Assembly (NCBI RefSeq): GCF_016887565.1
Contig: NZ_CP069396.1
Span: 11,700,001-11,764,000, forward strand
Direction of reading: 5' to 3'
DNA length: 64,000 nt
Source: Archangium violaceum
Lineage (GTDB): Bacteria > Myxococcota > Myxococcia > Myxococcales > Myxococcaceae
The notes beneath the pieces are model-generated. The model was not told the DNA's origin and made no database searches. It saw only the letters and a program-made list of their open reading frames with translations. Below are positions 6,906-14,986 of the stretch, in pieces. The position numbers were made by a program, and so were the translations under genes. How positions within the stretch are numbered: the first letter of the stretch is position 1; each line of letters opens with the position of its first letter.

Positions 6906-9900
6906 TCAGGATGGCACGCGGCCGACGAGCGCGAGGATGGTGTCGCCGTAGCGCTCGGCCAGCTTGGGGCCCACGCCGTGGATGCGTTGCAGCGCGGCAC
7001 CATCGCGAGGGCGCGCGGTGGCGATGGCTCCGAGCACCTTGTCGGTGAGGATGCGGAAGGCGGGGACGCGCCGCTTGCGGGCCTCGGCGAGCCGCCACGT
7101 ACGCAGGGCCTCCACGAGCTGCGGCGAGGCCGTGCTCACGCCGAGCGTCGCCCCGCTGCGCCTGGAGCGGTCCAATGCTCGTGCCAGGGCCTCGCGGCCG
7201 CGAGGAGCCCGAGGCACCTCCACCCGCTCCGCCATGTCCCCCTCGAACTCGTAGTCGTACTCGACCTCGGTCCGAGCCGGAGCCGAGCGCTTCTTCCTGC
7301 CACCGGAAGCAGCGCCCTTGCGACGCGACGTGCGGCGGCTTCCTCCGGCCGCGGAGAACCCCTTGGCTCGCGAGCCCCGGCGTTTGCGCGCGGGGGCCTC
7401 GTCTGGCGGCCTCGGCAGCTGCACCTGTCCCGGAGCGGGCTCGCGCGTCTTTCGCCCCTCGGGAGTGAGCGTCACGCGCTGGAAGGTGATGTTCTGCCCG
7501 TCCTTCTCGAAGGTGTCCTCGGACAGGCGCACCAGCCCGGCGCGCACCAGGCCCCCGAGCAGCCGCTCGAAGTCGCGGCGCGGGAGGGCCTCGCCGAACA
7601 GTTCGCGGTGGAGCCGGCCGGTGGCCTGGGCATCGCGCTCGTGGAGCGTCCCGAGGATGCGCGCGAGCGCCTGCGCCTCCGACGCGGACGGCTCGCCGAA
7701 GCGCAGGGTGGCGCACGACTCGGGCGCGCAGACATCGCACAGGCCGCAGGCCGCGCCCGTGTCCTGCACGTCGCCGAAGTGCTCCACCAGGTGCCGCATC
7801 CTGCACCCGTGCGACTCGGCGTAGCGCGCCATGTGCTCGAGCTGCGACTGCTTGTGCTCTCGCTGCGTCGTGTACGCCGCCATCCAGCCCGGCCGTCCGC
7901 GCTTCACGGCCTCGTCCGGCGTCATCTCCACGCCACCGTGGATCCACAGCTGCTCGAGCGCCTTGTCGAAGACCTCGGAGTCCATGCGCACCCGCGCCGC
8001 CAGCGACTCCTTGGGCTCCGGCTCCTCCCGCGTGGCGCGGAAGATGCGCTCGAGCATCGAGGGCTCGGGATAGTCGCGCTGGTGGAAGAACTCGTGCGTG
8101 CGCCGGTCGATGAAGGAGTGCAGCAGCACCGCCCTCGAGGGCTTCCCATCCCGGCCCGCGCGGCCCAGCTCCTGATAGTAGCCCTCCACGCTCGCTGGCA
8201 GCGCCGCATGCACCACCGTGCGCACGTCCGCCTTGTCGATGCCCATGCCGAAGGCCGTCGTCGCCACGATGACCTCCAGCCGGCCGCCGAGGAAACGCGT
8301 CTGCACCTCGTCGCGCTCCGTCGCGCTCATGCCCGCGTGGTAGGTGCCCGTGCGGAACTCCGCGCCGAGCTCCTCCGTGTACCGCTCCGCGTGCTTGCGC
8401 GTGGCCGCGTAGACGATGGCCGGACGGTGCGCGGGCTCCGCCAGCAGCTCCCGGATGGCATCGGCGCGCTGGCTCGGGTTGAGCTCGCGCACCTCGATGG
8501 CGATGTTGGTGCGCCGGAAGCCGTGGATGAAGGTGCGCGCGGGCGCGCTCCCCGTCCCCTTGAGCCCGAGCTGCTGGACGATGTCGCGCTGCACCCCCGG
8601 TGTCGCCGTCGCCGTGAGCGCCACGACCGGCGCGGGACGGAGCATCGGCAGCCGCGCCCCCAGCAACCGGTAGTCCGGGCGGAAGTCGTGTCCCCACTGT
8701 GAGATGCAGTGGGCCTCGTCCACCGCCACCAGCGCCGGTGTCCTCCGGGCCAGCAGCTCCACGAAGCCCGGCACCCCGAGCCGCTCGGGCGCGATGAAGA
8801 GGAAGTCCAGTCGCCCCTCCAAGTACTCCGCGCACACCTGGCGCGAGGTGGCTCGGTCTCGCCCCGAGTGGATGCGCTCCGCCGCCAGCCCGAGCGATTG
8901 GAGCCTCGCCACCTGGTCCTCCATCAGCGCGATGAGCGGGCTGATGACCAGCGTCGTCCCCGCTCGCGCCAGGCCCGGCAGCTGGTAGCAGAGGGATTTG
9001 CCCGCCCCCGTCGGCATGACGAGCAGCAGGTCCTTTCCCTCCGTCGCCGCACGGCACACCGCCTCCTGGTACGGCCGGAAGTCCGAGAAGCCGTACACCT
9101 CTTTCAGCAGCCCTCGCAGGGCGCTTGGCGGCGTGGGCTCGCGGGGCTTGCGCTCGGGTCGGGCATTTGGGGCAACGAGCGTGAGGGACGGGCGCGCGGT
9201 GGGGCGCGGTGACCTGGGCAGACCCTCACCCTGACCCTCTCCCAGGGGGAGAGGGGATTCACGCGGAGCCAACCTGGGGGGGGTCCGTGTACCCTCACCC
9301 CGTCCCTCTCCCGGAGGGCGAGGGGTGGTGGGCGGCGGCATCGGCAGATTGGGCGGCACCTTGCCGACGACTTCGATGACGTAGGCCTCGATTCCTCTCA
9401 GGAACGAGTCCAGGTCTCCGCTGCCCCGCTCGATTCGCTGCAGCCAGGCCTCCCACTGTCCCGTCATCGCAGGGCTCTTCACGTCCGGATGCACCACCCG
9501 GATGAGCGCGATCCCCTTCTCCGTCGCCTCGAACGACTTGCCCCTCCTCACCAGATAGCCACGGTCGAGCAGGGTCTCGATGATCGCCGCGCGCGTCGCC
9601 GGTGTCCCCAGCCCCGACTCCCGCATCGCGTCCGCCAGCTCCTTGTCGTCCAGCGCCCTCCCCGCCGTCTCCATCGCCGTCAGCAGGCTCGCGTCCGTGA
9701 GCCGGGGCGGCGGTCTCGTCCGCTTCGTCACCGGCTTCACCTCCCGCACCGAGCGCGCCTGCCCCTTCGCCAGTCCCGACGGCAACTCCTGCTCGTCCTC
9801 GGGCTCCTCCGCCTCCGCCTCGCCCTCCTTCTTTCCCGCCTCGCGCGGCTTCGGCGCCTTCTGCCCTCCTCCCACGTCCAGCACCTTCCAGCCCTGGCGC

Positions 9901-11273
9901 TCCACCATCGTGCCCGTGCTCTGGAAGCGGTCCACCTCCGACCCGTCCTTCGCCGCGACGGCGGTGATGACCGTCGTCACCGACCAGACGAAGTCCTCGT
10001 GCCACGCCGCCAGCAGCCGCCGGCAGACGAGCTCGTAGATGCGCCGCTCCTCCTGCGACAGCCTCGCGCCCTCCGGCGAGGTCGCCGTGGGAATGATGGC
10101 GTGGTGGTCCGTCACCTTCGCGTCGTCCACGAAGCGCCTTCCCAGCGGGCGCTGTCCGGTGCCGGGCGCGAGCAGCGCCTCCCAGGGCGCGCGGATGGCG
10201 TTCACCACGTCCGGCAGCGTCTCCGCTATCTGCTTCGACAGGTGCCGGCTGGAGGTACGTGGGTAGCTCAGCAGCTTGTGCTTCTCGTACAGCGCCTGCG
10301 CCAGCTCCAGCGTGCGCTGGGCGCTATAGCCATACAGCCGGTTGGCGTGGCGCTGCAGCTCCGTCAAATCGTAGAGCAACGGCGGAGCCATCCGCTTCGT
10401 CTCGGCGGTGACGGACTCCACCGCCGCCCGGCCCACCTTCACCCGCTCGACGATGCGCTCGGCCTCCTCGCCATCCGCCGACAGACGCCGCGCCTCGCGC
10501 GCGTCCCACTCCTTCTCCTTCCCCGGCTCGGCGGGTCGGAACCAGGTGCCTTGGTAGTGGCCCTGGGGTCCCTCGGGGCCCGCCGGACCGAACGTGGCGA
10601 CAATCTCCAGGTAGTCCTTCGGGACGAAGTCGCGGATGGCCAGCTCGCGCTCCACCACCATGGCCAGCGTCGGCGTCTGCACCCGCCCCACCGACAGCGT
10701 GTCCCCGCCCGCCAGCGTGTACAGGCGCGACAGGTTCATCCCCACCAGCCAGTCCGCCCGGCTGCGCCCCTTCGCGGCATCCGCCAGCGGCTCGTAGTCA
10801 CGCCCCGGCTTCAGCGAGCGGAAGCCGTCCCGGATGGCCCCCTCCGTCAGCGAGGACACCCAGAGCCGCCGCACCGGCTTGCGGCACCCGGCCGCCTCGT
10901 AGATGTAGCGGAAGATGAGCTCGCCCTCGCGCCCGGCGTCCGTGGCGCACACCACGGTGTCCACCTCGGGCGCGTTCATCACCCGGCGCACCACCTTGAA
11001 CTGGCTCGCCGTCTTCTCCTCCACCACCAGCGGCCACTCGCGCGGCAACATGGGCAGCAGCTCGCGCTGCCAGCGCTTCCACTCCGGCCTCATCTCGTGC
11101 GGCTGCGCCAGTCCCACCAGATGCCCGATGGCCCACGTCACCACGTAGCCGTTGCCTCGGTAGCACCCCTCGTCCTGCTCGCGAGCCCCCAGCGCCCGCG
11201 CGATGTCGCGCGCCATGGATGGCTTCTCCGCCACCACGGCCAGCACGCCCCGTCCTCCGTCACCCATGTTCAT
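6906..11273 (-). CDS. Single-chain DNA topoisomerase III - RecQ helicase - HRDC fusion
   Basis: 1455 residues in one uninterrupted frame. Residues 1-640 are a type IA topoisomerase III: Toprim motifs VVAEKPSMARD (Glu16) and TDAGREGELIFR (Asp112, Glu116), and catalytic Tyr337 in SYPRTSSRHL. Residues ~645-712 are a Pro/Gly/Glu linker. Residues 717-1190 are a RecQ core: Walker A MPTGAGKS (753-760), DEAH (852-855), motif VI QELGRAGRDG (1034-1043), and the RecQ zinc site Cys1157, Cys1176, Cys1179, Cys1182. A winged-helix region follows, then a Lys/Arg-rich spacer (1295-1335) and an HRDC domain (~1378-1455). GAGGTGGG precedes ATG 11273. RecQ and topoisomerase III cooperate in resolving recombination and converging-fork intermediates; here both are in one chain, with a LexA-like box upstream. 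Confidence 0.93.
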   Translation of the reverse strand: MNMGDGGRGVLAVVAEKPSMARDIARALGAREQDEGCYRGNGYVVTWAIGHLVGLAQPHEMRPEWKRWQRELLPMLPREWPLVVEEKTASQFKVVRRVMNAPEVDTVVCATDAGREGELIFRYIYEAAGCRKPVRRLWVSSLTEGAIRDGFRSLKPGRDYEPLADAAKGRSRADWLVGMNLSRLYTLAGGDTLSVGRVQTPTLAMVVERELAIRDFVPKDYLEIVATFGPAGPEGPQGHYQGTWFRPAEPGKEKEWDAREARRLSADGEEAERIVERVKVGRAAVESVTAETKRMAPPLLYDLTELQRHANRLYGYSAQRTLELAQALYEKHKLLSYPRTSSRHLSKQIAETLPDVVNAIRAPWEALLAPGTGQRPLGRRFVDDAKVTDHHAIIPTATSPEGARLSQEERRIYELVCRRLLAAWHEDFVWSVTTVITAVAAKDGSEVDRFQSTGTMVERQGWKVLDVGGGQKAPKPREAGKKEGEAEAEEPEDEQELPSGLAKGQARSVREVKPVTKRTRPPPRLTDASLLTAMETAGRALDDKELADAMRESGLGTPATRAAIIETLLDRGYLVRRGKSFEATEKGIALIRVVHPDVKSPAMTGQWEAWLQRIERGSGDLDSFLRGIEAYVIEVVGKVPPNLPMPPPTTPRPPGEGRGEGTRTPPRLAPRESPLPLGEGQGEGLPRSPRPTARPSLTLVAPNARPERKPREPTPPSALRGLLKEVYGFSDFRPYQEAVCRAATEGKDLLLVMPTGAGKSLCYQLPGLARAGTTLVISPLIALMEDQVARLQSLGLAAERIHSGRDRATSRQVCAEYLEGRLDFLFIAPERLGVPGFVELLARRTPALVAVDEAHCISQWGHDFRPDYRLLGARLPMLRPAPVVALTATATPGVQRDIVQQLGLKGTGSAPARTFIHGFRRTNIAIEVRELNPSQRADAIRELLAEPAHRPAIVYAATRKHAERYTEELGAEFRTGTYHAGMSATERDEVQTRFLGGRLEVIVATTAFGMGIDKADVRTVVHAALPASVEGYYQELGRAGRDGKPSRAVLLHSFIDRRTHEFFHQRDYPEPSMLERIFRATREEPEPKESLAARVRMDSEVFDKALEQLWIHGGVEMTPDEAVKRGRPGWMAAYTTQREHKQSQLEHMARYAESHGCRMRHLVEHFGDVQDTGAACGLCDVCAPESCATLRFGEPSASEAQALARILGTLHERDAQATGRLHRELFGEALPRRDFERLLGGLVRAGLVRLSEDTFEKDGQNITFQRVTLTPEGRKTREPAPGQVQLPRPPDEAPARKRRGSRAKGFSAAGGSRRTSRRKGAASGGRKKRSAPARTEVEYDYEFEGDMAERVEVPRAPRGREALARALDRSRRSGATLGVSTASPQLVEALRTWRLAEARKRRVPAFRILTDKVLGAIATARPRDGAALQRIHGVGPKLAERYGDTILALVGRVPS
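9222..9256 (+). repeat. REP-like element, intragenic copy A
   Basis: CCCTCACCC-TGA-CCCTCTCCC followed by the inverted GGGGAGAGGGG, the same unit as in intergenic copies at 14930, 29549 and 51762. It lies inside the topoisomerase III-RecQ gene and is translated (opposite strand) as PLPLGEGQGEGL in the linker, about residues 674-685. Confidence 0.8.
9291..9326 (+). repeat. REP-like element, intragenic copy B
   Basis: Second copy, same orientation as copy A and 34 bases from it. It is read in the coding strand as PPGEGRGEGTR, about residues 653-663 of the topoisomerase III-RecQ linker. The unit matches the repeat at 51762-51798 almost exactly over its core. Confidence 0.8.
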
Positions 11274-11347
11274 CCCACCTCATCGCGTCCGGCCCGAGCC
11301 ATACCGCGTCCGCGGGCCCTGACCATCCCCCTACATACACCACCCAC

Positions 11348-11364
11348 CTGCAAGGTCGTTCAGG
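11348..11364 (+). promoter_or_regulatory. LexA-like (SOS) operator
   Basis: CTGCAAGGTCGTTCAGG, i.e. CTG-N10-CAG. It agrees at 16 of 17 positions with the myxobacterial LexA motif CTRHAMRYBYGTTCAGS as I remember it. It lies 75 bases upstream of the topoisomerase III-RecQ start and 194 bases upstream of the divergent orphan gene. If real it would place the fusion helicase under DNA-damage control. The motif is recalled, not looked up. Confidence 0.5.
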
Positions 11365-11557
11365 TATCCAACATGCATACCGGCTGAGCGGGCAAGGGGG
11401 CGCGGAGCATGGATTCCCGGCACTCCCCCTCAACCCCGCATCGCGTGGCGCTCATACGCAAGCAGTTGGCGTCCGGGAGGAAAACTCCCGATCGCACTTT
11501 GGACATTATGCGCCCGTCACCAACGCGCTCACGGGCACGCCACGGGGGGAGGAGCCC

Positions 11558-12022
11558 ATGCACATGAGGTTGGAGAACGGGATGAAGGTGTCGGGTCATC
11601 AGGTCCACGGGAAGCGGTTCGGGGGGGAAACGGTCGGGGTGGTCCTGCATGTGGGGGGGGAGCAGAGCGCGTCGGTGGTGAGACCTCTGGCCCGGTCGTC
11701 GTACATGGCCGGGCAGCTCGAGCGCGATGGGGGCAACCGACTGGAGGTGCCGCCGTTGGCGTCCTTCGCGGGGGCGAAGCGGACCCAATGGGCGGTGCTG
11801 ACGGAGGCCGAGGTGCTGGCGGGACTGCGCGAGGTGGTCACGGGGGTGACGTGCCTCGCATCGGTCCGGCCCATGTCACCGCGGCTGACGGTAGCCCCCA
11901 TCGTGCTCGCCAGAGGGGGGGGATTCAGCCCGGGCCGGGTCTCCCGGAGCGGGCTGGTGGAGTCGGCGCACAGCCACGACGTCGACGCGGTGGAGGACGA
12001 GGGGGGAATCTACAGCTGGTAG
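11558..12022 (+). CDS. Orphan hypothetical protein, 154 residues
   Basis: ATG 11558 (MHMRLENGMKVSG) is preceded by GGAGGAG. Third positions are mostly G or C, as in the neighbours, so the frame looks coding; an upstream extension of the frame to 11219 does not. The protein is Gly/Val-rich with no signal peptide, membrane segment or cysteine pair (one Cys only) and ends in an acidic DVDAVEDEGGIYSW tail. I do not recognise the family. It is divergent from the topoisomerase III-RecQ gene across 284 bases and is followed after 139 bases by a strong intrinsic terminator. Function unknown. Confidence 0.6.
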   Translation: MHMRLENGMKVSGHQVHGKRFGGETVGVVLHVGGEQSASVVRPLARSSYMAGQLERDGGNRLEVPPLASFAGAKRTQWAVLTEAEVLAGLREVVTGVTCLASVRPMSPRLTVAPIVLARGGGFSPGRVSRSGLVESAHSHDVDAVEDEGGIYSW

Positions 12023-12161
12023 GACGTTTGCTTTCGCGCCCCCCTGGAGCACCGGGGGGCCAGTCTCAGGTGGTCCCGTGGGGGCGGGACACCCAGGCTG
12101 ACGACTCATCGACTCCTGCCCCATGGCAGAGGGGGAGGGCAGTGAGGTCGAAGTCGGAGTG

Positions 12162-12206
12162 ATGGGGGATGCCTCGCTTTGAAACGAGGCATCCCCCATT
12201 TTTTTT
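12162..12206 (+). terminator. Strong Rho-independent terminator
   Basis: Perfect 15-bp stem (12162-12176 with 12185-12199; ATGGGGGATGCCTCG and its complement), 8-base loop CTTTGAAA, then eight consecutive T from 12199. It ends the rightward transcript of the orphan gene. The T-tract overlaps the stop codon of the leftward SDR gene, so the stem can also form in that transcript, though no T-run follows there. Confidence 0.9.
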
Positions 12207-13381
12207 CACGGGCTCGCGTGGGACGTGCCGGTGTGTTGCTGGTGCCAGGCGGCGAGCACCTCGCGCTCGCGCTCCGGGGTGAGGCCGGCCCGCTTCGCCA
12301 GCCCCGCCTGCCGCTCCGGGGGCAGCCCGTTGAACCAGGCCAGCGTGTCGCGCGCCGTGTCCACCACCGGGCGGAACTTCAGTCCGCGCGCCACCGCCCG
12401 CGCGTTGCTGACGCTGCTCATGCCCGCCATCTCGCCCGTGGGCGGCACCCAGACGGGCATGTCCATCCAGGGCTTCACGTTCTGCTTCTCCAGGAAGCCG
12501 GCATCGGCCCAGGTGAAGGTGGCGTCGCTGTTGCTGGCCTTCTTGCAGGCCTCCAGCAGCTCCCCCATGGTGAGCGGCCTGGCCGGGCCGGTGGCGTTGA
12601 AGGTGCCGATGTCCTGGTTCTCGACGGTGAGGAGCGCGAACTCGGCCAGGTCCCGCACGTCGATGAACTGCGCCGGGTCCGCGCCGTTGGCGCCAGGAGC
12701 GAGCACCTCGCCACCGCGCGCCACGCGCACCGGCCAGTAGGTGAAGCGCTGGGTGGGGTCATCCGGGCCCACGATGAGGCCGGGGCGGATGACGGTGGTG
12801 CGCCCGGGGAAGGCCGCCTCGGCCGCCTTCTCGCTGAGCGCCTTGAGGGCGCCGTAGTTCTCGCTGACGTTCTCGTCGGTGGGATCCGCCACCGTGGCCA
12901 GCGGCGAGTCCTCGTCCATGCCCGGCCGGGGCAGCTCCTTGTAGACGGAGATGGTGGAGATGAAGACGTAGTGGCCCACGTTGGGCGCCAGCAGCTCCGC
13001 CGAGGCGCGCACGATGCGGGGCACGTAGCCGGAGGTGTCGATGACGGCATCCCAGCTCCGCCCCTCGAGCGCCTTCAGGCCCTCGCCCACCTTCGGGTCC
13101 CTGTCCCCCTGCAGCTTCTCCACGTCCGGGAAGAGCTGGGGCCGCGTCTTGCCGCGGTTGAAGAGGGTGACGGTGTGGCCACGCGCGCGCGCCGCCTCCA
13201 CCAGCTGGGGCCCGAGGAACCCCGTCCCCCCGAGGATCAGGATGCGCTTGCCCCCGGTGCGCGGCACGGGCGCCGTCCCGGCGCTCTCCCGGGTGGAGGT
13301 GGAGGTGGAGGCACAACCCACGGCCCAGAGCGAGCCGAACGCGGCGGCGCCCTTCAAGAACCCTCGACGAGACAGCTTCAT
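12206..13381 (-). CDS. Tat-exported NAD-dependent epimerase/dehydratase (extended SDR)
   Basis: 391 residues. It opens with twin-arginine motif SRRGFLKG and a hydrophobic stretch ending AVGC (Cys23), i.e. a Tat signal with a lipobox, so the folded enzyme is probably exported with its cofactor. Nucleotide-binding GGTGFLG at 51-57; catalytic Tyr176-x3-Lys180 in ENYGALKAL. The body matches NAD-dependent epimerase/dehydratases that act on nucleotide sugars or isoflavone-reductase-like substrates; the substrate is not evident. Its stop codon overlaps the terminator T-tract. It follows the transporter gene (13443-14753) in the same direction with a 61-base gap, possibly co-transcribed. Confidence 0.88.
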   Translation of the reverse strand: MKLSRRGFLKGAAAFGSLWAVGCASTSTSTRESAGTAPVPRTGGKRILILGGTGFLGPQLVEAARARGHTVTLFNRGKTRPQLFPDVEKLQGDRDPKVGEGLKALEGRSWDAVIDTSGYVPRIVRASAELLAPNVGHYVFISTISVYKELPRPGMDEDSPLATVADPTDENVSENYGALKALSEKAAEAAFPGRTTVIRPGLIVGPDDPTQRFTYWPVRVARGGEVLAPGANGADPAQFIDVRDLAEFALLTVENQDIGTFNATGPARPLTMGELLEACKKASNSDATFTWADAGFLEKQNVKPWMDMPVWVPPTGEMAGMSSVSNARAVARGLKFRPVVDTARDTLAWFNGLPPERQAGLAKRAGLTPEREREVLAAWHQQHTGTSHASP

Positions 13382-13442
13382 GCGGACTACCCCCTCTTGG
13401 TGTGAACGTGCGAAGCGCGGCCTTGTCGCACGGCCGCGAAGC

Positions 13443-14753
13443 TCAGCGAGCCGCGTCCGCGGTGGGAGCCAACGCGGGGGCCTCGGCGCCAGTGCGCGCG
13501 GAGAAGCGCTGCTGCAACCGGGCGAGCCACAGGGACACCGCGAGCCACAGGCCCGCGAAGGGCACCGCGGTCAGCGCCAGTCCGGCCGCGCCCAGCCCCA
13601 GCGAATCGAGCCCCGTGTACAGCCACGAGCTCACCGTGTCGCTCCCCCGGTACACCACCGTGTCGATGAAGCCCTTGGACTTGTACTTCGTCTCGCGGTC
13701 CACGCTGGTGAAGAGCACCTCGCGGCCGGGGCGCTCGAAGGCGTAGTGCGAGGCGTTGCGCAGCGACTTGAAGCCGATGAGCACCCCCATCGTGGGCACC
13801 GCCGCCAGCCCGAGGAAGCCGAGCCCGGTGAGCAACGGAGCCACCGCCAGCGCCAGGCCCAGGCCAAAGCGCGTCATGAGGCGCCCCGTCACAAACACCT
13901 GCAGCACCAGCGTGAAGGCCTGCACCCAGAACTCGATGCCCGCGAAGGCCGCCGCGCGCGCGTTCGTGCCGGAGGCCAGCCCGGCCACGATGTGGGCCTG
14001 CTGGTTGTAGAGGAAGGTGGAGGTGGCGGCGTAGAGCAATATCTGCAGCCCCAGCCCCAACAGCAGCGGCGAGGAGAACAGCAGCCTCAACCCCGCGAAG
14101 ATGCCGCCCCCCACCGGAGCCTCCGCGACGGCCGCCCGGGGCTGCGTGGTGGGGCCCCCGCGCGACAGCCGCCGCACGCACCGCGCGCTGACCTCCAGCA
14201 ACACCGCCGTGAAGAGCATCAGGTTCGTCGCCCCCAACGGCTCGGCCAGGAGACTCACGAGGAAGGGACCCACCAGCATCCCCACCGTGCCTCCCGCGGC
14301 GATGAAGCCGAAGAGCCTCCGGCCCTGCTCGTTCTCGAACAGGTCCGCCATGAAGCTCCAGAAGACGGAGACGACGAAGAGGTTGTAGACGCTCACCCAG
14401 ACGAAGAAGGCGCGCGCCACGTGGTCCCCTCCCACGCCCAGCTTCAGCACCCCGAAGAAGCCCAGCAGGTTGAGCAGGAAGAAGCGGTAGACCAGCGGTA
14501 TCACCCGCTGCCTCGGCCAGCGCGACACCAGCGCCGAGAAGGCCGGCACCGCCACCAGCATCACCACGAAGGTCGCCGTGAAGAGCCACGACACGTTCTT
14601 CACGCCCTTCGCCGTCGCCATCTCGTCCCGCAGCGGCTTGAGGATGGCGTAGCCACACATCAGCGTGAAGAAATACACGAAGGACAGCAGGACAGAGCCC
14701 ACCTCCTCGTCCTTCACGTTCACGAATCGCTTCAGCATGGGTACCAGTGCCAT
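13443..14753 (-). CDS. Major-facilitator-type transporter, NTP/NDP-exchanger-like
   Basis: 436 residues with about 12 hydrophobic segments spread along the whole length. The segment VFWSFMADLFENEQGRRLFG followed by IAAGGTVGMLVGP is the signature of the ATP/ADP-translocase-like MFS branch found in free-living bacteria as well as intracellular ones. Substrate cannot be fixed from sequence: nucleotide exchange is the family's founding activity, but free-living members are unproven. A GGGGTTGG/CCAACCCC inverted repeat lies upstream around 14775-14810. Confidence 0.78.
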   Translation of the reverse strand: MALVPMLKRFVNVKDEEVGSVLLSFVYFFTLMCGYAILKPLRDEMATAKGVKNVSWLFTATFVVMLVAVPAFSALVSRWPRQRVIPLVYRFFLLNLLGFFGVLKLGVGGDHVARAFFVWVSVYNLFVVSVFWSFMADLFENEQGRRLFGFIAAGGTVGMLVGPFLVSLLAEPLGATNLMLFTAVLLEVSARCVRRLSRGGPTTQPRAAVAEAPVGGGIFAGLRLLFSSPLLLGLGLQILLYAATSTFLYNQQAHIVAGLASGTNARAAAFAGIEFWVQAFTLVLQVFVTGRLMTRFGLGLALAVAPLLTGLGFLGLAAVPTMGVLIGFKSLRNASHYAFERPGREVLFTSVDRETKYKSKGFIDTVVYRGSDTVSSWLYTGLDSLGLGAAGLALTAVPFAGLWLAVSLWLARLQQRFSARTGAEAPALAPTADAAR

Positions 14754-14929
14754 CCCCGTGTGCTCTCGGACCGGGGTTGGCTCCCCTCCGAGCGTGCCGC
14801 CACCAACCCCGACACACCCGCACTATTCCCAACGCTGATGGGACACTCCAGTCAGGGGGACGGATTTGGGGCGCTCCCTGACTTCTCGTGAAGCGCTCCC
14901 GGCCCGCGGGTACGGGGTTGGAACCCCAT

Positions 14930-14968
14930 CCCCTCACCCCGACCCTCTCCCAGAGGGAGAGGGAGGGG
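14930..14968 (+). repeat. REP-like element, single intergenic copy
   Basis: CCCTCACCCCGACCCTCTCC followed by CAGAGGGAGAGGG and two further GGGGGAGAGGG-type repeats. It lies immediately beyond the stop codon of the leftward aminotransferase gene, in its 3' untranslated region. Confidence 0.8.
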
Positions 14969-14986
14969 GAGAGGGAGGGGGTGGGT

